Below are positions 11,600 through 24,400 of a stretch of 64,000 bases of DNA, piece by piece. The stretch is taken from positions 28,714,501 through 28,778,500 of the forward strand of contig NC_092323.1 in assembly GCF_036785885.1 (NCBI RefSeq), written 5' to 3'. This stretch comes from Coffea arabica. Its lineage: Eukaryota > Streptophyta > Magnoliopsida > Gentianales > Rubiaceae. The position numbers were made by a program, and so were the translations under genes. Under the pieces are notes generated by a model that was not told where the DNA came from, did no database searches, and saw only the letters and a list, made by a program, of their open reading frames with translations. Within the stretch, counting starts at the first letter, position 1; the number at the start of each line of letters is the position of its first letter.

Positions 11600-14500
11600 A
11601 CAATTTTAGAATGGTCTAAGACCCTTAGCACTGGTAGTGCTTTTGATCATATCTTTTGAGAGTCCTTTAGTTAAAGGATCAGCAAGATTATTACCAGACT
11701 TGACATAGACAACTGTTATAATTCCATCAAAAATTAATGCCTTACATATTCATGTCTCAAAGCAATATGTCTAGATTTACCATTATAATCTTGCTAAATG
11801 CCCTAAACATAGTTGCTTCACTATCGCAGTGCAAAGAGATGGCTGACATCGGTTGTGGCCACAACTCTATATCTAACAATAAATTTCTCAGCGATTCTGC
11901 CTCTTTACCTGCTGCTGCTAATGCAACAAACTCAGACTCCATAATCGAATGAATAATACACATCTGTTTCTTAGAAGCCCATGAGATAGCTCCTCCACCT
12001 ATTTTAAAGATCCACTAGACGTTGATTTATTATCATTTATACTAGTTATCCAACTAGCATCATAGTAACCTTCAAGTACCGAAGGAAACTTGTTATAATA
12101 TAATCTAAAAGACTTTGTCTTTTTATGGTAACCTAGTACTCGTCCAATTGCTCTCCAATGGTCAGTACTAGGATTATGAGTAAATCTAGAAAGTTTGCAA
12201 ATAGTGAATACAATATCAGGTCTAGTACAATGTATAGCATACATCAAACTACCAACTGCACTAGCATAGTCTAATTGACTAATAGATCTTCCCAAATTTT
12301 CTATCAGCTTATTAGAAACATCAAATGGGATATTTGCTTCCTTTATTCCCAAATGATTAAATTTGGATAGAATCTTGTCAATGTAATGAGATTGATATAG
12401 AGTATAACCCTCACTATGTTTCTTAATTTTGATTCCTAAGATGGTATCAACTTCTCCCATATCTTTCATTTTAAATTGAGAGGTTAAGTATTTCTTAGTT
12501 TCATTTACTCCTTTCATGTTAGTCCCCATGATTAACATATCATCCATATAGAGACATATTATTACTCCATAGTCTTTGGTAAATTTAGAATAAATACATT
12601 TATCTGCTTCATTGTGTTTAAAGCCACTTGATAAAATTATTTTATCAAATTTCCCATGCCACTGTTTTGGGGCTTGCTTTAAACCATACAAGAATTTAAC
12701 TAATCTACAAACTTTCTTTCTATTTCCAGGAAGTACAAACCCTTCGAGTTGCTTCATATACACTTCCTCGTCAAGATCTCCATTTAAGAATACTATTTTA
12801 ACATCCATTTGATGAATGTATAAATCATGTATGGATGCTAAAGCAAACAACACTCTTATAGAAGTAATTCTAGCAATAGGAGCATAAGTGTCCAAGTAAT
12901 CGATTCCTTCCTTTTGTTTAAAACCTTTTGCAACAAGTCTTGCTTTGAAGGTTAGTATCGAACCATCAGTGTTACGCTTTCTTTTAAATATCCATTTACA
13001 TCCTATAGATTTACAACCAGGAGGTAAATCGCATAACACCCATGTACCATTTGATTTAAGAGAATCCATCTCATCATTAATTGCTTCTTTCCAAAAAGCT
13101 AAGTCCTTTGAAGCTAATGCTTCGTTATAAGTTTTAGGATCCTCTTCCAAATGTAAAAGTATATGTATTTAATTGAATACACCATTCCACTACCTTCAAC
13201 TAAGAAGACTAATGATTGTGAATAAATAAAATTTGGATCCAAATTCTTCTCTTTTCATGCTCTCTTACTCCTCCTAGGTTCACTAGGAGTGTCAACTATT
13301 TTCCTTTTATTATCACTCATAGAAGTATTAGGATCCATAGTCGTATTTTGTGGTAATATAGAATGTGGTTTAGCAGTTGAATCACTTCGAAAGCTTGTTT
13401 CTAAAAAATCAACATCTCTAGACTCCACTATTGTATTTGAGTCTAAATCTAATAATCTATATGCTTTAGAATTTTCAGCATATCCCACAAAAATACTCTT
13501 TAGGCCTCTTGGTCCTAATTTTGTTCTTTTAGGATCAAGAACCTTATAATAGGCTATACAACCCCATACCTGCAAATAATTTAAATTAGGCTTTCTTCCT
13601 TTCCATAGTTCATATGGCTAAATTTTTGTCTTCTTTGAAGGTATTCGATTGTATATGACAAGCAGTTAATAAAGCCTCTCCCCAAAGGTTAACTGGTAAT
13701 CTAGCATGCATAAGGATAGCATTTACCATATCAACCAATGTTCTATTTTTCTTTTCGGCTAAACCGTTTTGTTGAGGGGTGTATGGCGCACTTGTTTGAT
13801 GGATCAAGCCATTTTCTTCACAAAAAACATAAAATTCATTTGGAAAATATTCGCCTCCTCGATCACTTCATAGGATTTTAATTTTGCTTTCCAATTGATT
13901 TTCAACCAAAGTCTTAAACAATTTAAACATATCAAATGCCTGACCTTTTGATCTCAGTAAATAAACATATGTAAATCTAGAATGATCATCTATAAAAGTG
14001 ATGAAATATCTATTTCCACCCCTTGTTAAATGACCATTCAATTCACATATATCATAATGTATAATTTCAAGCAATTTAGAAGTTCTTTCATTTTTTGGAA
14101 AAGGTTTCTTAGTCATTTTCCAAAATTATCATTTGTGCAAGATATTAATCCATGTTTTGACATGAACTTGATTGATCTAAAATTAACATGTGACAAACGA
14201 GCATGCCATAAATTAATAGAAGACTCAACCAAACAAGCATAAATATTAACTTTATTGATATTTAGTTTGAACATGCCATTACATGAATATCCTTGGCCAA
14301 CAAATACATTATTTTTAGATAAAATTACTTTTCCTGCCTCTATGACAGCCTTCAATCCCTTGTTGCATAGTGCACTTGCAGAAACTAGATTCTTCATTAT
14401 GTCGGGAACATGATAAACATTGGTCAGAACCAACGTTTTGCTAGAGGTAAACTCCAATTCAACCGTCCCCTTTCCAAGCACATCAGATGTGTTATGATTT

Positions 14501-14640
14501 CCCATTAACACAATTTCATTTGGGGCAGCAACTTGATAATCTTTGAATAGATTCTTGTCATTGCATACATGAACAGTAGAACCCGAATCATACCACCAAT
14601 CATTAGATTGGCAATTTGTCAAGTTGCATTCAGTTACCAC
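11600..14640 (-). pseudogene. copia 1 pol (protease, integrase, RT, RNase H), broken
   Basis: On the minus strand the segments give: protease with DSGST (about 14580); GAG-pre-integrase with HARLSHVN; the integrase core in pieces (FIDDHSRF, then SDRGGEY after a CGA-to-TGA stop at 13868, then PQQNGLAEKKNRT); a long intact RT block (11999-13150) with the YMDD catalytic box; and RNase H pieces with the SIMESEFVALA motif. At least five frame breaks or stops separate the pieces, and a segment around the integrase zinc site appears lost near 14113. The RT frame is the best preserved. Protease, integrase, RT order identifies Ty1-copia. No functional polyprotein can be made. Confidence 0.93.
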
Positions 14641-15596
14641 ATTGATGGAAAGTCCACCATCATAGCAACAATTTCAGCATTGTTGGGAAGAGAATCTTCA
14701 ACAACATTTGCCTTCTTTTGTCCAACATTTGCCTCTGTCTTCAATTTCCTATAGAACTTGCATTCTTTCTTAACATGCCCTTTCTTTCCACAGGAAAAAC
14801 ATGACTTGTCTTTCTTATTATTCACAGAATTTCTAGAAGACATTTCTCCATGTTTTCTCTTATTACCGGACTTGTTTCCGCCTTTTCCAGATTTTTTAGT
14901 ACCGCTAGACTCAATATTATTCACCTTAGTACCAAATTCCAAAGCAAATTTATTCTCTCGAATACGAGTTTCCTCTTCAATTCGGATATGCTTTGTAAGT
15001 TGGTCTATGGTGAAAGTTTCAGAAGTGTGCAGTAGTTTCTTCCTATAATCATTCCAAGTGGATGGTAATTTTGCAATCACAGCAATCACAACACCTACTT
15101 GAAGTTGATCCGACACTTCAATACCTAAATCCTTTAGTCTAGACACTAACAGAAGTAATTTATCCATTTGATTCATCACAGACTTGTTATCTATCATTTG
15201 AAACTCAAAGAATTTCATAGTCAAAAATCTGTCCGTACCTTGTTTTTCAGACATGTATTTGTTCTCCAAAGCCTTCCAAATTTCCTGCGGTGATTTAAGT
15301 GAACGAAGCAGATCATATAAGCGGTCTGGCAAGGCATTTAAAATGAATCTACTATAGCGAACTTCGTTTTCCTCACGTTTCTTACGACTTGCCTTGATCT
15401 CATCAGACTCGCCATCAGATGGTTCAGGGATCTTTGGTAGATTATCAACCAACAGATATGCAACGCCCAATTCCATGAGAAGAAACAGCAATTTGTCTTT
15501 CCAGCGGGTGAAATTGGTGCCATCAAACCGATCCAACTTGATCATATCAGACTTGAAAAATTTGTTCAGAAGATTATCCGAACTGGCGCCCTCCAT
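14634..15596 (-). CDS. copia 1 gag, intact 320-codon frame
   Basis: This is the retrotransposon nucleocapsid-type protein that would package the element RNA into virus-like particles in the cytoplasm. It starts at the ATG at 15596 (MEGASSDN), shows the copia gag signature KLDRFDGTNFTRWKDK (about residues 21-36), a long helical UBN2-type body, a basic Gly/Lys-rich stretch (about 230-255) and a CCHC zinc knuckle CFSCGKKGHVKKEC (about 267-280). It ends FPSMW and the pol frame continues one base out of register, so gag and pol are no longer fused. Most plant copia elements encode both in one frame, so I read the shift as damage, although a programmed shift cannot be excluded. Confidence 0.9.
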   Translation of the reverse strand: MEGASSDNLLNKFFKSDMIKLDRFDGTNFTRWKDKLLFLLMELGVAYLLVDNLPKIPEPSDGESDEIKASRKKREENEVRYSRFILNALPDRLYDLLRSLKSPQEIWKALENKYMSEKQGTDRFLTMKFFEFQMIDNKSVMNQMDKLLLLVSRLKDLGIEVSDQLQVGVVIAVIAKLPSTWNDYRKKLLHTSETFTIDQLTKHIRIEEETRIRENKFALEFGTKVNNIESSGTKKSGKGGNKSGNKRKHGEMSSRNSVNNKKDKSCFSCGKKGHVKKECKFYRKLKTEANVGQKKANVVEDSLPNNAEIVAMMVDFPSMW

Positions 15597-15618
15597 ATTG
15601 ACGAAATTTCCTTAAGAT

Positions 15619-16283
15619 TGTTAGGAAAACAGTAATAACTGCAACAATAAAATATGGTTTTGACGTGAAAATTCACTTTCCTTAAGGAAATTTGCCCCAC
15701 TATTCTACTACCGGGTTTGCAGCAATTCCCTCTAGAAATAACAAAGCCAACCAGAATTTCCACACAGTACTATGCAAAAACTCTCCAAAGACGATTTAAA
15801 GAATATTGTTTTGAACGAAAATAGCAGAATAGTAAGAAAGTAAAAAAGTGAGGTCTCTGTGATCTGGACACTATTATTTATAACGTTCAGATACCCCAAA
15901 AAAAATGTCATGTCTTTTGGAAACATATTTCTTCATGAACAGGTACCTTATGAATGAACACTTAACGGTTGTATGTGTTGTATCATCAGATGCAACCCTT
16001 AAAAGGAAACCATTTAGTTAGGAAGAAATATTAAAATGAAATTAATTAAAATTAATTTCGGTTCTTAAGATCCAAGTGCCCCAAGTGCCAAGTGCCAATC
16101 TTTTGACCATTAAATTTATATTTTAATTTAACAGTCAACATACAAATGCATGTGAAATTTTGAAGTTTCCCTCCAAAATTTCCTATTATCCAAATTGATT
16201 TGAAAAGGTGTGCACTTGATTATAAATCTTTTCTATTCTTCATGTCTTTTCGATGTGAGATTCATCACTAACTATTTCCAACA
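15619..16283 (-). repeat. 5' LTR of copia element 1
   Basis: 665 bp, TGTTAGG...CCAACA on the plus strand, pairing with 10385-11056. It carries several small indels relative to its partner, for example a shorter GCCCC run and a missing AT-rich repeat near the end. Confidence 0.93.
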
Positions 16284-16288
16284 TAAAG

Positions 16289-16840
16289 ACATGAAAGTTT
16301 TTCACATATTCGCTAAACACCCAAAATACAAAAAAGTTTTTATACAAATTTTACATTAAATTGTAGTAAATTTTTTATATAAATTCCTAGAACAAACATC
16401 ATCCAAGCAAACCCAATTTGTTATTTATTGTGTCTCTTGGGATTTTCTTGAACCATTAAAGTTTTGGTATTTTCGTAACTTCATTTTTTTTTCACTTTTT
16501 TTTTTATATATAAGTAGGGGTTCAAATCCGAAATTTCTCATTTACACTCTCTCCTTCAAGCCACAAAATCCATTCCTCCTCTCGGTATTTTTGTAGCTTC
16601 AAATTTCTTTAACATGTAAGAGTGTTTTTAGGTAATTATCAAAAAGGGTTAACAAATAAAAGGAAAGTTTTAAGTATTGCAGAGGCAAAATGTCATTAAA
16701 AAAATTTTCTTTCTATTATTCGACTTTTCCACATTTTGGATATGTGGCACCTAATTGCAATTCATTTGCATGATACAATTGTCCTATAAGAAGATATAAA
16801 CCATAACTTTAAGTTTCAAAATGTACATTAGTGCATTATA
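16289..16840. other. Spacer, no gene recognised
   Basis: AT-rich sequence between copia element 1 and the solo LTR, with stops in all frames. I see no features. Confidence 0.5.
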
Positions 16841-16845
16841 CCTTG

Positions 16846-19800
16846 TGTGAGGACTCGAAAATTTTATGTAAATTTCATGCTTTTAGTTTAATTTTATATA
16901 CCTTATTATTGATGAACTAAAGTGTTTAATTGTTTTTACCACTTAAGAAGTGAATAATAGAAGTTTGTAGTGTGAGAACTTGAAAATTTATACTTATTTG
17001 CATACACTTCTACTAGAAAGCTTGAACGTGCAACCTTGTTGAATTATTGACCACTTGGAATGTTTAATTGATAGCCTTAACTTAAGTACATTAGATTACT
17101 TCAAAATTTAAGTATGATTAATATACATAGAAATTTAGTACAAATTAGACAAGAAATTTGTGAGGTATTCATGCAATAGTATAAAAATATATGGCCCATA
17201 TGTATAATAAAACATTGCCTTGTGTATGCAAGACAACAGTTGTCACACACATTAACACTTGTATTTCCCAAATGACATGACAAATTTGACCAAGATAAAA
17301 GCTTTCCCAAATGGCATGATACTTATCCAAAATTGCATGACAAATTTGACCAAGACAAAAGTTTTCAAACCAACACTTTCTTGTCTTTCTCTTGCCTTAT
17401 GCCCGAAAAAGGAGAGAGAGAATTGAGAAAAACCAACTTCATTCTTTCTTCCCCTCCAAACAGCAGAGAGAGAGAGAGTTAGGAAGAAACCAATTATTTC
17501 TCCTCCTTTACTTGCTAAAAATCGAGAAAAAACTGAGAGAAAGCCACAAGAGTAAACCAGGGACTTTCTTCATTCTTCAACAATTTACATCAGCCAAGAA
17601 ACAAGGAAAACTTCAACTCTTTTAGCTAAGAAAACTGAGAGGGAGAAGGCAGAAAATTTCCAGCCCAAAGCCGTGAGAAACAAGAGGTAAATTGCTAAGT
17701 TCTTCTTTATTTTCCTTCTACCTTTGGTTAATAATGTCTTAGAATGAATTAGAACCAAGAAAAGAGAGATTTAGTTGGAGAAAAATTCCACAAGAAAAAA
17801 ATTTCTAGACAAATTGCTGCCTGAAGACCGAGAGGATAAAGCTGCAGGATTTTTCCTTGTCTTGCTCCATCTTTCAACTAAGAGAAAACCAGAGAGAAAG
17901 AGTAAGATTGCAGCGAATAGAGAGCTAAGAAATTCTTGTCTTGGCTTCAAGTGTTTCAACTGAGAGAGATTAGAGGGAGTTGAGAGGAATAGGTTTTGTC
18001 CTGCTCCAACCTTCCCGCTGAGAGAAGATTGAGAGAAAACAAAGAAATTTCTCTTGTTTTGCTTCCACTTCAGCCAAGAGGAACCAGAGAGAGAAAACTG
18101 AAAGGAAGCTTGAGTCTTGCTTCCATTTCCAGCCTGTTTAACCGAGGAGAAGGACCAAAATAGGTGAGTTAACTTCCAGCTTGTTTTAAAGGTAACACGA
18201 CTTGGAACTTCAATTTCTTTCACATACGTTAGAGGGCTTTTGATGTATGTTTGGTTGAGGTTGGGTTGAAGTAGAAATTGGTTGTAGAGACTTGCTTTAT
18301 TGCTAGAAATTTCCCAGCTTAGATCGAACTAGAGATGACCTTTTGTTTTCTAGATTTTGGCTCTTGTTTCGTTGCAAGTTGTCAGGGAATCCTTGAATCC
18401 TTTTTGATAGATGAAGCTTGGTGTAAATATAGCATCCATGTGAGTTGGTGGCTGCTAAAAAATTTCTAGATTTGACCAAGGGGGAAACATGAGCTCAATT
18501 TATAGCCTTTTAGTATGAAATTTTGAGGAGTTTCCACTAGGAAGTCCTGCTATAAATGTTATATTTCTTGTTTAGTATGATATATAGCATGTTGTCTTTG
18601 ATTTTAGTAGCAAGTTGTTGGCTTAGATTGAGAAAATTGGCAGCAACATAGCTGCAATGGTTTCTATGAAACTTATGGAGTGAAGCTGCAAGTTTGGTTC
18701 TTTTCTCCCAAGAAATCTTGATGAAATTTGTCTAAACGTAACGTATAAATCTCCCATTTCCCTTCCTAGGACCTGCACGTACTGTATTGCTTAACTTCAT
18801 AAGGAATAAGACTTGATTTTTGAAGAAACTTTGCTGGAAATTCTGTTAAGGTTAATGAATGTGGATTGATTAGAGTAGAATTGAAAGTTTCAACTTTAAG
18901 CCCAAAGTTTCAACTTTAAACTCAAATGTTTGTTGGTTTAAGTTAGGAACTCCCTTTAAACATTATTTACTTCATTTATTTATTTAACAAGGTGGATTTT
19001 ATGGCTAAAATGTTGGTCCATGCTCATTGCTTTGCTAGAATATTTCCAAGTTCTTGACTGATTGTATAAAAGCTGAAATTTTTGACTTTCATCTTGACTT
19101 GTTGTTGAACTCCTTACTAAGACCCATGTTATATACCTTGCTAGATGTTTATACGTTGTTTCATGTGTTATGTTCTGAAGTAAGCGAAGGTTTGAGATTA
19201 AAATGAGAACTTAGGGGTGCTCTGCGGGAAAGTTTCCAGCTTGTAACTGATTAGAAGAAAGACATGAGTATTTTGTTTTGTGAACTGAAAATTGTGCAAG
19301 TATTGATCAAGAATACTCTATAATCTTTGATTTTGCCCTGTATTTTACGCTTACCCTGACTATTATACCATTTGCAAGCTTAACCGATGGAAATTTCTTG
19401 GACTTTGAGTGGATATTTTGGTGTAAACTTGGTTGGAAATGCTGGATTCACACTTGTATGTGTATTATGAGCTTGTTTGTGTGTGATTTATGGTTGAAAG
19501 TGAGCAAACACTTGCTGGAATTTTCTTGCCTGAACCGTAGGGTAGAAGCTGTGTTTTCCAGCTTATAACTTCCATTTTTGTTGAAGTTTTCAAAGAGATT
19601 CATGCCTTATAGTCACATTATGAGGCATTGCATGATTTATACTTCAACCATGAAAAAAAGTAGAGTTCTAGTTAGTAATCCACTTACATGTAACTTGTTA
19701 TGGAGGAAAACTTCCAACCATGAACCATCATTAAATTTTGACCTTACTTTCGACAAATGGATGCTATTTTACAGAAAAAAAAAATTTCCTGCTTAAATCA

Positions 19801-21374
19801 AGAATATGTAGCTACCATTTTCTTTGAGCTTTAACTCTAACTTTAACTCTAAAATATTAGTTGCAAACTTATACATTTTGGCTTGTTAAACTTTTAATGC
19901 TTTAAACATGGCATGCATGAGTCGATTCACTGGTTTTTAGAGAAACTTGAAGTAATCATAGTGAGAGAATTGTATGAAAGAAGCCGAGAGTAAGGACAAG
20001 GGTTCCAACCTTATTTCATGCATTTGGTTGCAAGACTCTATACCTTTTAACCTACGTGTTTGATAACTTTTAAAACTAGAGTTTTATGTGTCTTTCACTT
20101 GTTTTAATCAAGGTGATAAGTGTAATTATAGTTGAGGCATGTCTCAGGAGTTGGTGGTGAGGTAGAAGGAAACCCCGAAACCAAGACGTGATTGTTCACT
20201 TGATTTGGTGAGTGTTTCAATAGCCTGGCCTGACTTGTACTTGATTTAAATGTTGTTTTGATGAAATTATCAATCAATTGGAATGCTAGATCTCTTGAAT
20301 TGATATGAGCTAGGTGAGTATGTACTTTATCACACTCGACCTAATTTGACTGGATCACCGTTCTACTGTTTACATATGAAATGATATATATATATATGTG
20401 TGTGTGTGTGTGCTTGACTTGAAGTCATTTGGGTATGTTATCCTATCAACTATACTGAGGGACTTGAAATGCAGCACTCAAGTGTTTATAATGACTCCAC
20501 TGAACGATTGACTTGAAATGCAAGTGAAGTGCCTAGGATCTCAAACCCCATTGGTTAGTTAGTTGAATCGAACCAGCAAGGGCTTGGTCGAGAAGATTGA
20601 TGAGTCATAGGGAGTGCTTATTGTTTTATCCACTGGATGCGTCCTTTGGATTTGGTATACTCGAGTATTACCTCTACTATTTATTGTGTTTGGAGCGCAG
20701 GCCGGGTAGGGGGATGAACGATAGATGGAGACTGGAGTGAAGCATTGTTCTACTGGATATTCTTACTGTACATTAGAGTTGACGGAGTGTCAACGGATCC
20801 CGAACAAACTACTGTAGAACTTGCTCCCGAGAGCAGACTATATCCTTATGCGTGAGTGTGTTAATTGCTTATCTGAGTTGTTTACTTGAAATGTGAATGA
20901 CTTGTCATGTGAATGTCTACTTGCCTTGATTTGAGCTTGCTTTGAAATTGTGATTTATGTAACTGCCAACTTGTTACTTTGTTTGCATATTGTCTTGGAA
21001 ACCTCACTTGGCGAAATCTCATTCCTTTAGTTTGTTTTTCTTAACAGGGGTTGGCAACGTGGAATCAGGGAAAATCGACAGCTCAAGAGTTGACGTCTTG
21101 TTTTAAATAACTCACCATCTTAATTATACTTAGTGATTTGATTAAACGATTTAGATGGTTATCCGTTTGGTTGTATATATATGTCTGGATGAATTGGATT
21201 TCTGGATGGTGTGCAATATTTAACCATGGAGTTTTGATGTTTATTTTGGGGTTCATGTTATTAAAGTTGGGAATTGTTATAGTTTTCTAAGATTTACGAG
21301 TGAGTCCTGGCGAGAGTGGGCAGACGGTTTCCCAAACCCTTTGGTTCATCTTAAGGGGAAGGTGGGTCGTCACA
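16846..21374 (+). mobile_element. Solo LTR of a long-LTR Ty3-gypsy element, 4.5 kb
   Basis: It begins TGTGAGGACTCG and ends GGGTCGTCACA. Those are the same ends, in the opposite orientation, as the LTRs of the neighbouring gypsy element, whose minus-strand ends are TGTGAGGACTCG and CGTCACA. A perfect 5-bp duplication CCTTG flanks it (16841-16845, 21375-21379). No gag or pol lies inside, so this is a solo LTR left by LTR-LTR recombination. The interior resembles the neighbour only in patches (for example around 20130-21070), so it is a related family and not the same one. It has a purine-rich, roughly repeated segment (17390-18170) and a TA/TG microsatellite (20384-20412). Confidence 0.88.
20384..20412. 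repeat. TA/TG microsatellite
   Basis: A run of AT repeats passes directly into TG repeats inside the solo LTR. Confidence 0.9.
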
Positions 21375-21471
21375 CCTTGCCTTTTTTTTTTTTTTGTTGA
21401 AATACATTGTTACTGCTATCATTGGGTTTTCTTAGATGATGTCAAGTAGCTTTGGCCTTTATGTGATGCCC

Positions 21472-24400
21472 CCTCTTCTCCCTAAGGCGAACCAAAGGGT
21501 ATCCGTGGGACGCCTGCCCAACTCTCGCCAGGACTCAAACGATATATTGAAGCTTATAACGGTACTAGACATTACATTCAGATAATATAACTGCAATTAG
21601 TGCTGAAGCGTTCAATCTTAACGATATTTAATAATTACCAAATCCATATAACGGGTTTCCAAATACATCCCAAAATATACAATAGCCAAAATGTCTAGTC
21701 AATAGAATTGGAACCCAATTACAAAAGTCCACAAAAGTACTCAAAAATAGAAATTTCCTCCGAGTCTCATTCCAAACCCAAACCTGTTAAGGAAAACAAA
21801 TCTACAGGGTGAGCAAAACACTCGTGAGGCCAAGAACACACATGCAAGCACATTGTTCAAGTAACAATCTCAAATTGACAAGTCGAGCAATAATATATAA
21901 ATGACTAACAATTTACGAGGAAAGTAACCATAAACAATTCAAGGATACTGAAACTCTCAGGAGCTATGTTCCACTTGCACGATCAATAACCTCCACAAGT
22001 TGACACTCCATCAATCGGGTAGGTTTAGTCCGTAGAACTCCACTTAACCTGTCCCCTTTCACCTTACATACCCCTGTTTCAGGCCCGCCTGTCATTTGTT
22101 TAAGGCAATACTACTCGAGTATGCCAAGCGAGATCTCTCACTAGATCAAACTTTTCAATTTTTCCTATGGTTTACTAAGGAACCCGACCAAGCCCAAGTC
22201 GGCTCAAGTCCAAGGTTCGCCAATGAGATGTGGGCGTCCCCCAATATTGTTCGAGTGTCGAGGAGATTCACTCCAATGACGTATGCAGCCATAGCATACT
22301 ATTTCAAGTTAAGCAAGCAAGTAACATGTGCCAGCAATTGAGACATTCGAGTATTTCAAGTACGAGTCATTTATTTCAAGCGAGAACGAGTGCGATAAAG
22401 TACACCCCCGTCTCGAATTTTAAAATCTCAAGTATCAATAACAAGTAAACATGTATCTAGTTCACAGTAGTTCAAGTAACACACACTTGACACTCACCAA
22501 GTAAACAAGAATAAACGGCACTCGAAGTTCAAGCGTCCACCGTGGGATCCTCTTGAAGTTCCCCTTGTGTGCCTGAGCAATTAGTAAGGATTTGTTACTC
22601 AAAACCCTCAATTATTACAAAGATTGTACTTAGTGCACAATCTAAGAAAATTCCATGAAAACGAATCCCAATCACTCGTAAATCGGGGTTCAAAGATGGG
22701 CTCTAAAGCACAAAAGAAATCGGGGTTTCATCTTGAAAATCAAGTTTAATACGTTCAAGTAACATCAAAGGAATAAGGAGAATTCAAAAATCTCCATTTC
22801 CTTAAGATTCTGAAATTTCAGTTTTGGTACGAGATCTTTGAAAAATCGTATCTCATTCTTTACAAGTCCAAAATTGGAAAACTTGGTACCGTTGGAAATG
22901 TCTTCCAAAGTACTAAAAGTTCCTAGAATACACTTCTCTAAGATTCTGAATGGAAAATATTAAAAAATGAGCTCAAAGTCGCTGTTTTGGTTCATAAGGC
23001 AGATTTAAGTTGGTTTTTGGCCAACTTAGAAAATTTGGCAAAATTCACTTGATTGAAACTAGACTTTGAAATTTGCAAATCTTTTAGTGTTGTAATCCAA
23101 GTTTATAACAAAACAAGCAGAATTAGAAACGGAGTTGTGAGTACCAATATATGGTAGCTCAAAATTACCCAAATTTCTTTATTAAACAAGGGTTTTCTAA
23201 TATCAAGTCTTGAACTTTGGTAATTTAGTCGAGCAGCGAAATAGACTCGAATTGGTACCAAATTTGGTAGAATAATACTCCTATATAAAGGGTATCCCTC
23301 TATCAAATTTCATGGAAAAATACCTTCGGGAAGGTAGTCAACCAAACAACCAAAGTTTCGAAAAAATCCTAGGGCAGAACTGCCATGAGCCTTTTGTTTT
23401 CCATTCCAAACATTTGGTCAAGGAAAATTCCTCAAACATGGTTCATTTGTGTAGGAAAAACCCGAGGAACATTCATGGTACATTTGGTAAGTGTTTAACT
23501 CCAAAAAATTTAATTGGCAAGTCCACACCAAGTCTAATATCTACTTTGCCCAAAATTTAGGGTTTTTAAGAACAGAGCAGGTTTTGTATTTTGATCACAA
23601 ATCACTCAATTCAACTCGGAATTAAGTATGGTTGGTGGTGTTGGAAAATAGATTCATAAAACTAAAATTTCACAGAAGAATCGTTTTGAAATTCAGTACA
23701 CAACTAGCTCAAATTCGAGCCTCAAGTTGTAGCTTCTGAACTTCGTTCCAGGAAAACTGAGAAACAGGACGGCCATCTTTAAACGGTTGGTACGGAATAT
23801 TCGGGTGGAATTAGGGGTTGCATTTCATACCGTTGGAAAGCTGGGAATGTCTAGTTTCAAATTCCACCAACAGCACTTGATTTCGACATAGTTATGGATG
23901 AAACAAGAAGGCTGTCTGAGCATTACGGGAAAATTTTCCAGGTTTACTAGCTTTGCAAGATTAATCCATTTGACCAACCAAACCTCAATATTTTTCGATG
24001 AAACTTTATACACCATCTATACAACATATAAACATCATATACAAGCCATCAAAACCTCAGAATTTCGCAAAAAGGAGCTCGATCACAACAAGGGCAGAAT
24101 TGGAAACTTTTTAGCCATGCAATCCTTGAAGTTTATACTAGCTATGCACCATTAATCTACCAATTTGAGCACTAAACCAACATTAAATCCATCATCAAGC
24201 ATCACATCAGCCATCAATCCAAGAGTGGGAGTTCATAGAGCCCACCTTTAAAATTTTCCAACAATAACAAGCCACCCACATGAATAACTAAGCTCATAAG
24301 TGTAAATCAACTTCCATAAACCAAGATTTCAAGGGTTGATCGTCACTTACGTTTGTTGATGAGCTAAGCAGAAATTTCGGTCCTTCCCTTGGCCAAGAAA

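Larger units (their letters stand above)
10385..16283 (-). mobile_element. Ty1-copia retrotransposon 1, full-length but decayed
   Basis: Two LTRs of about 670 bp (10385-11056 and 15619-16283) enclose gag-pol on the minus strand in copia order (protease, integrase, RT, RNase H). A perfect 5-bp duplication TAAAG flanks it (10380-10384, 16284-16288). The polypurine tract read on the minus strand (AAGTGGGAGAT) abuts the 3' LTR at 11057. Gag starts only 22 nt from the 5' LTR, and no tRNA-Met primer-binding site is visible there. The LTRs differ by several percent by eye, so the insertion is not recent. Confidence 0.95.

Noticed and set aside
17771-18223. 150-codon minus-strand frame
   Set aside because: It lies inside the solo LTR in a degenerate GA/CT-rich repeated stretch. 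It is Ser/Leu/Phe-rich with no domain, as expected from reading purine repeats backwards.
16846-21374. A complete LTR element rather than a solo LTR
   Set aside because: No gag, pol, primer-binding site or second LTR was found inside; the perfect 5-bp duplication at its own ends fits a solo LTR.
22096-22341. 81-codon frame with a matching one at 31740-31985
   Set aside because: The conservation is explained by LTR duplication. There is no known domain and it is antisense to the element.
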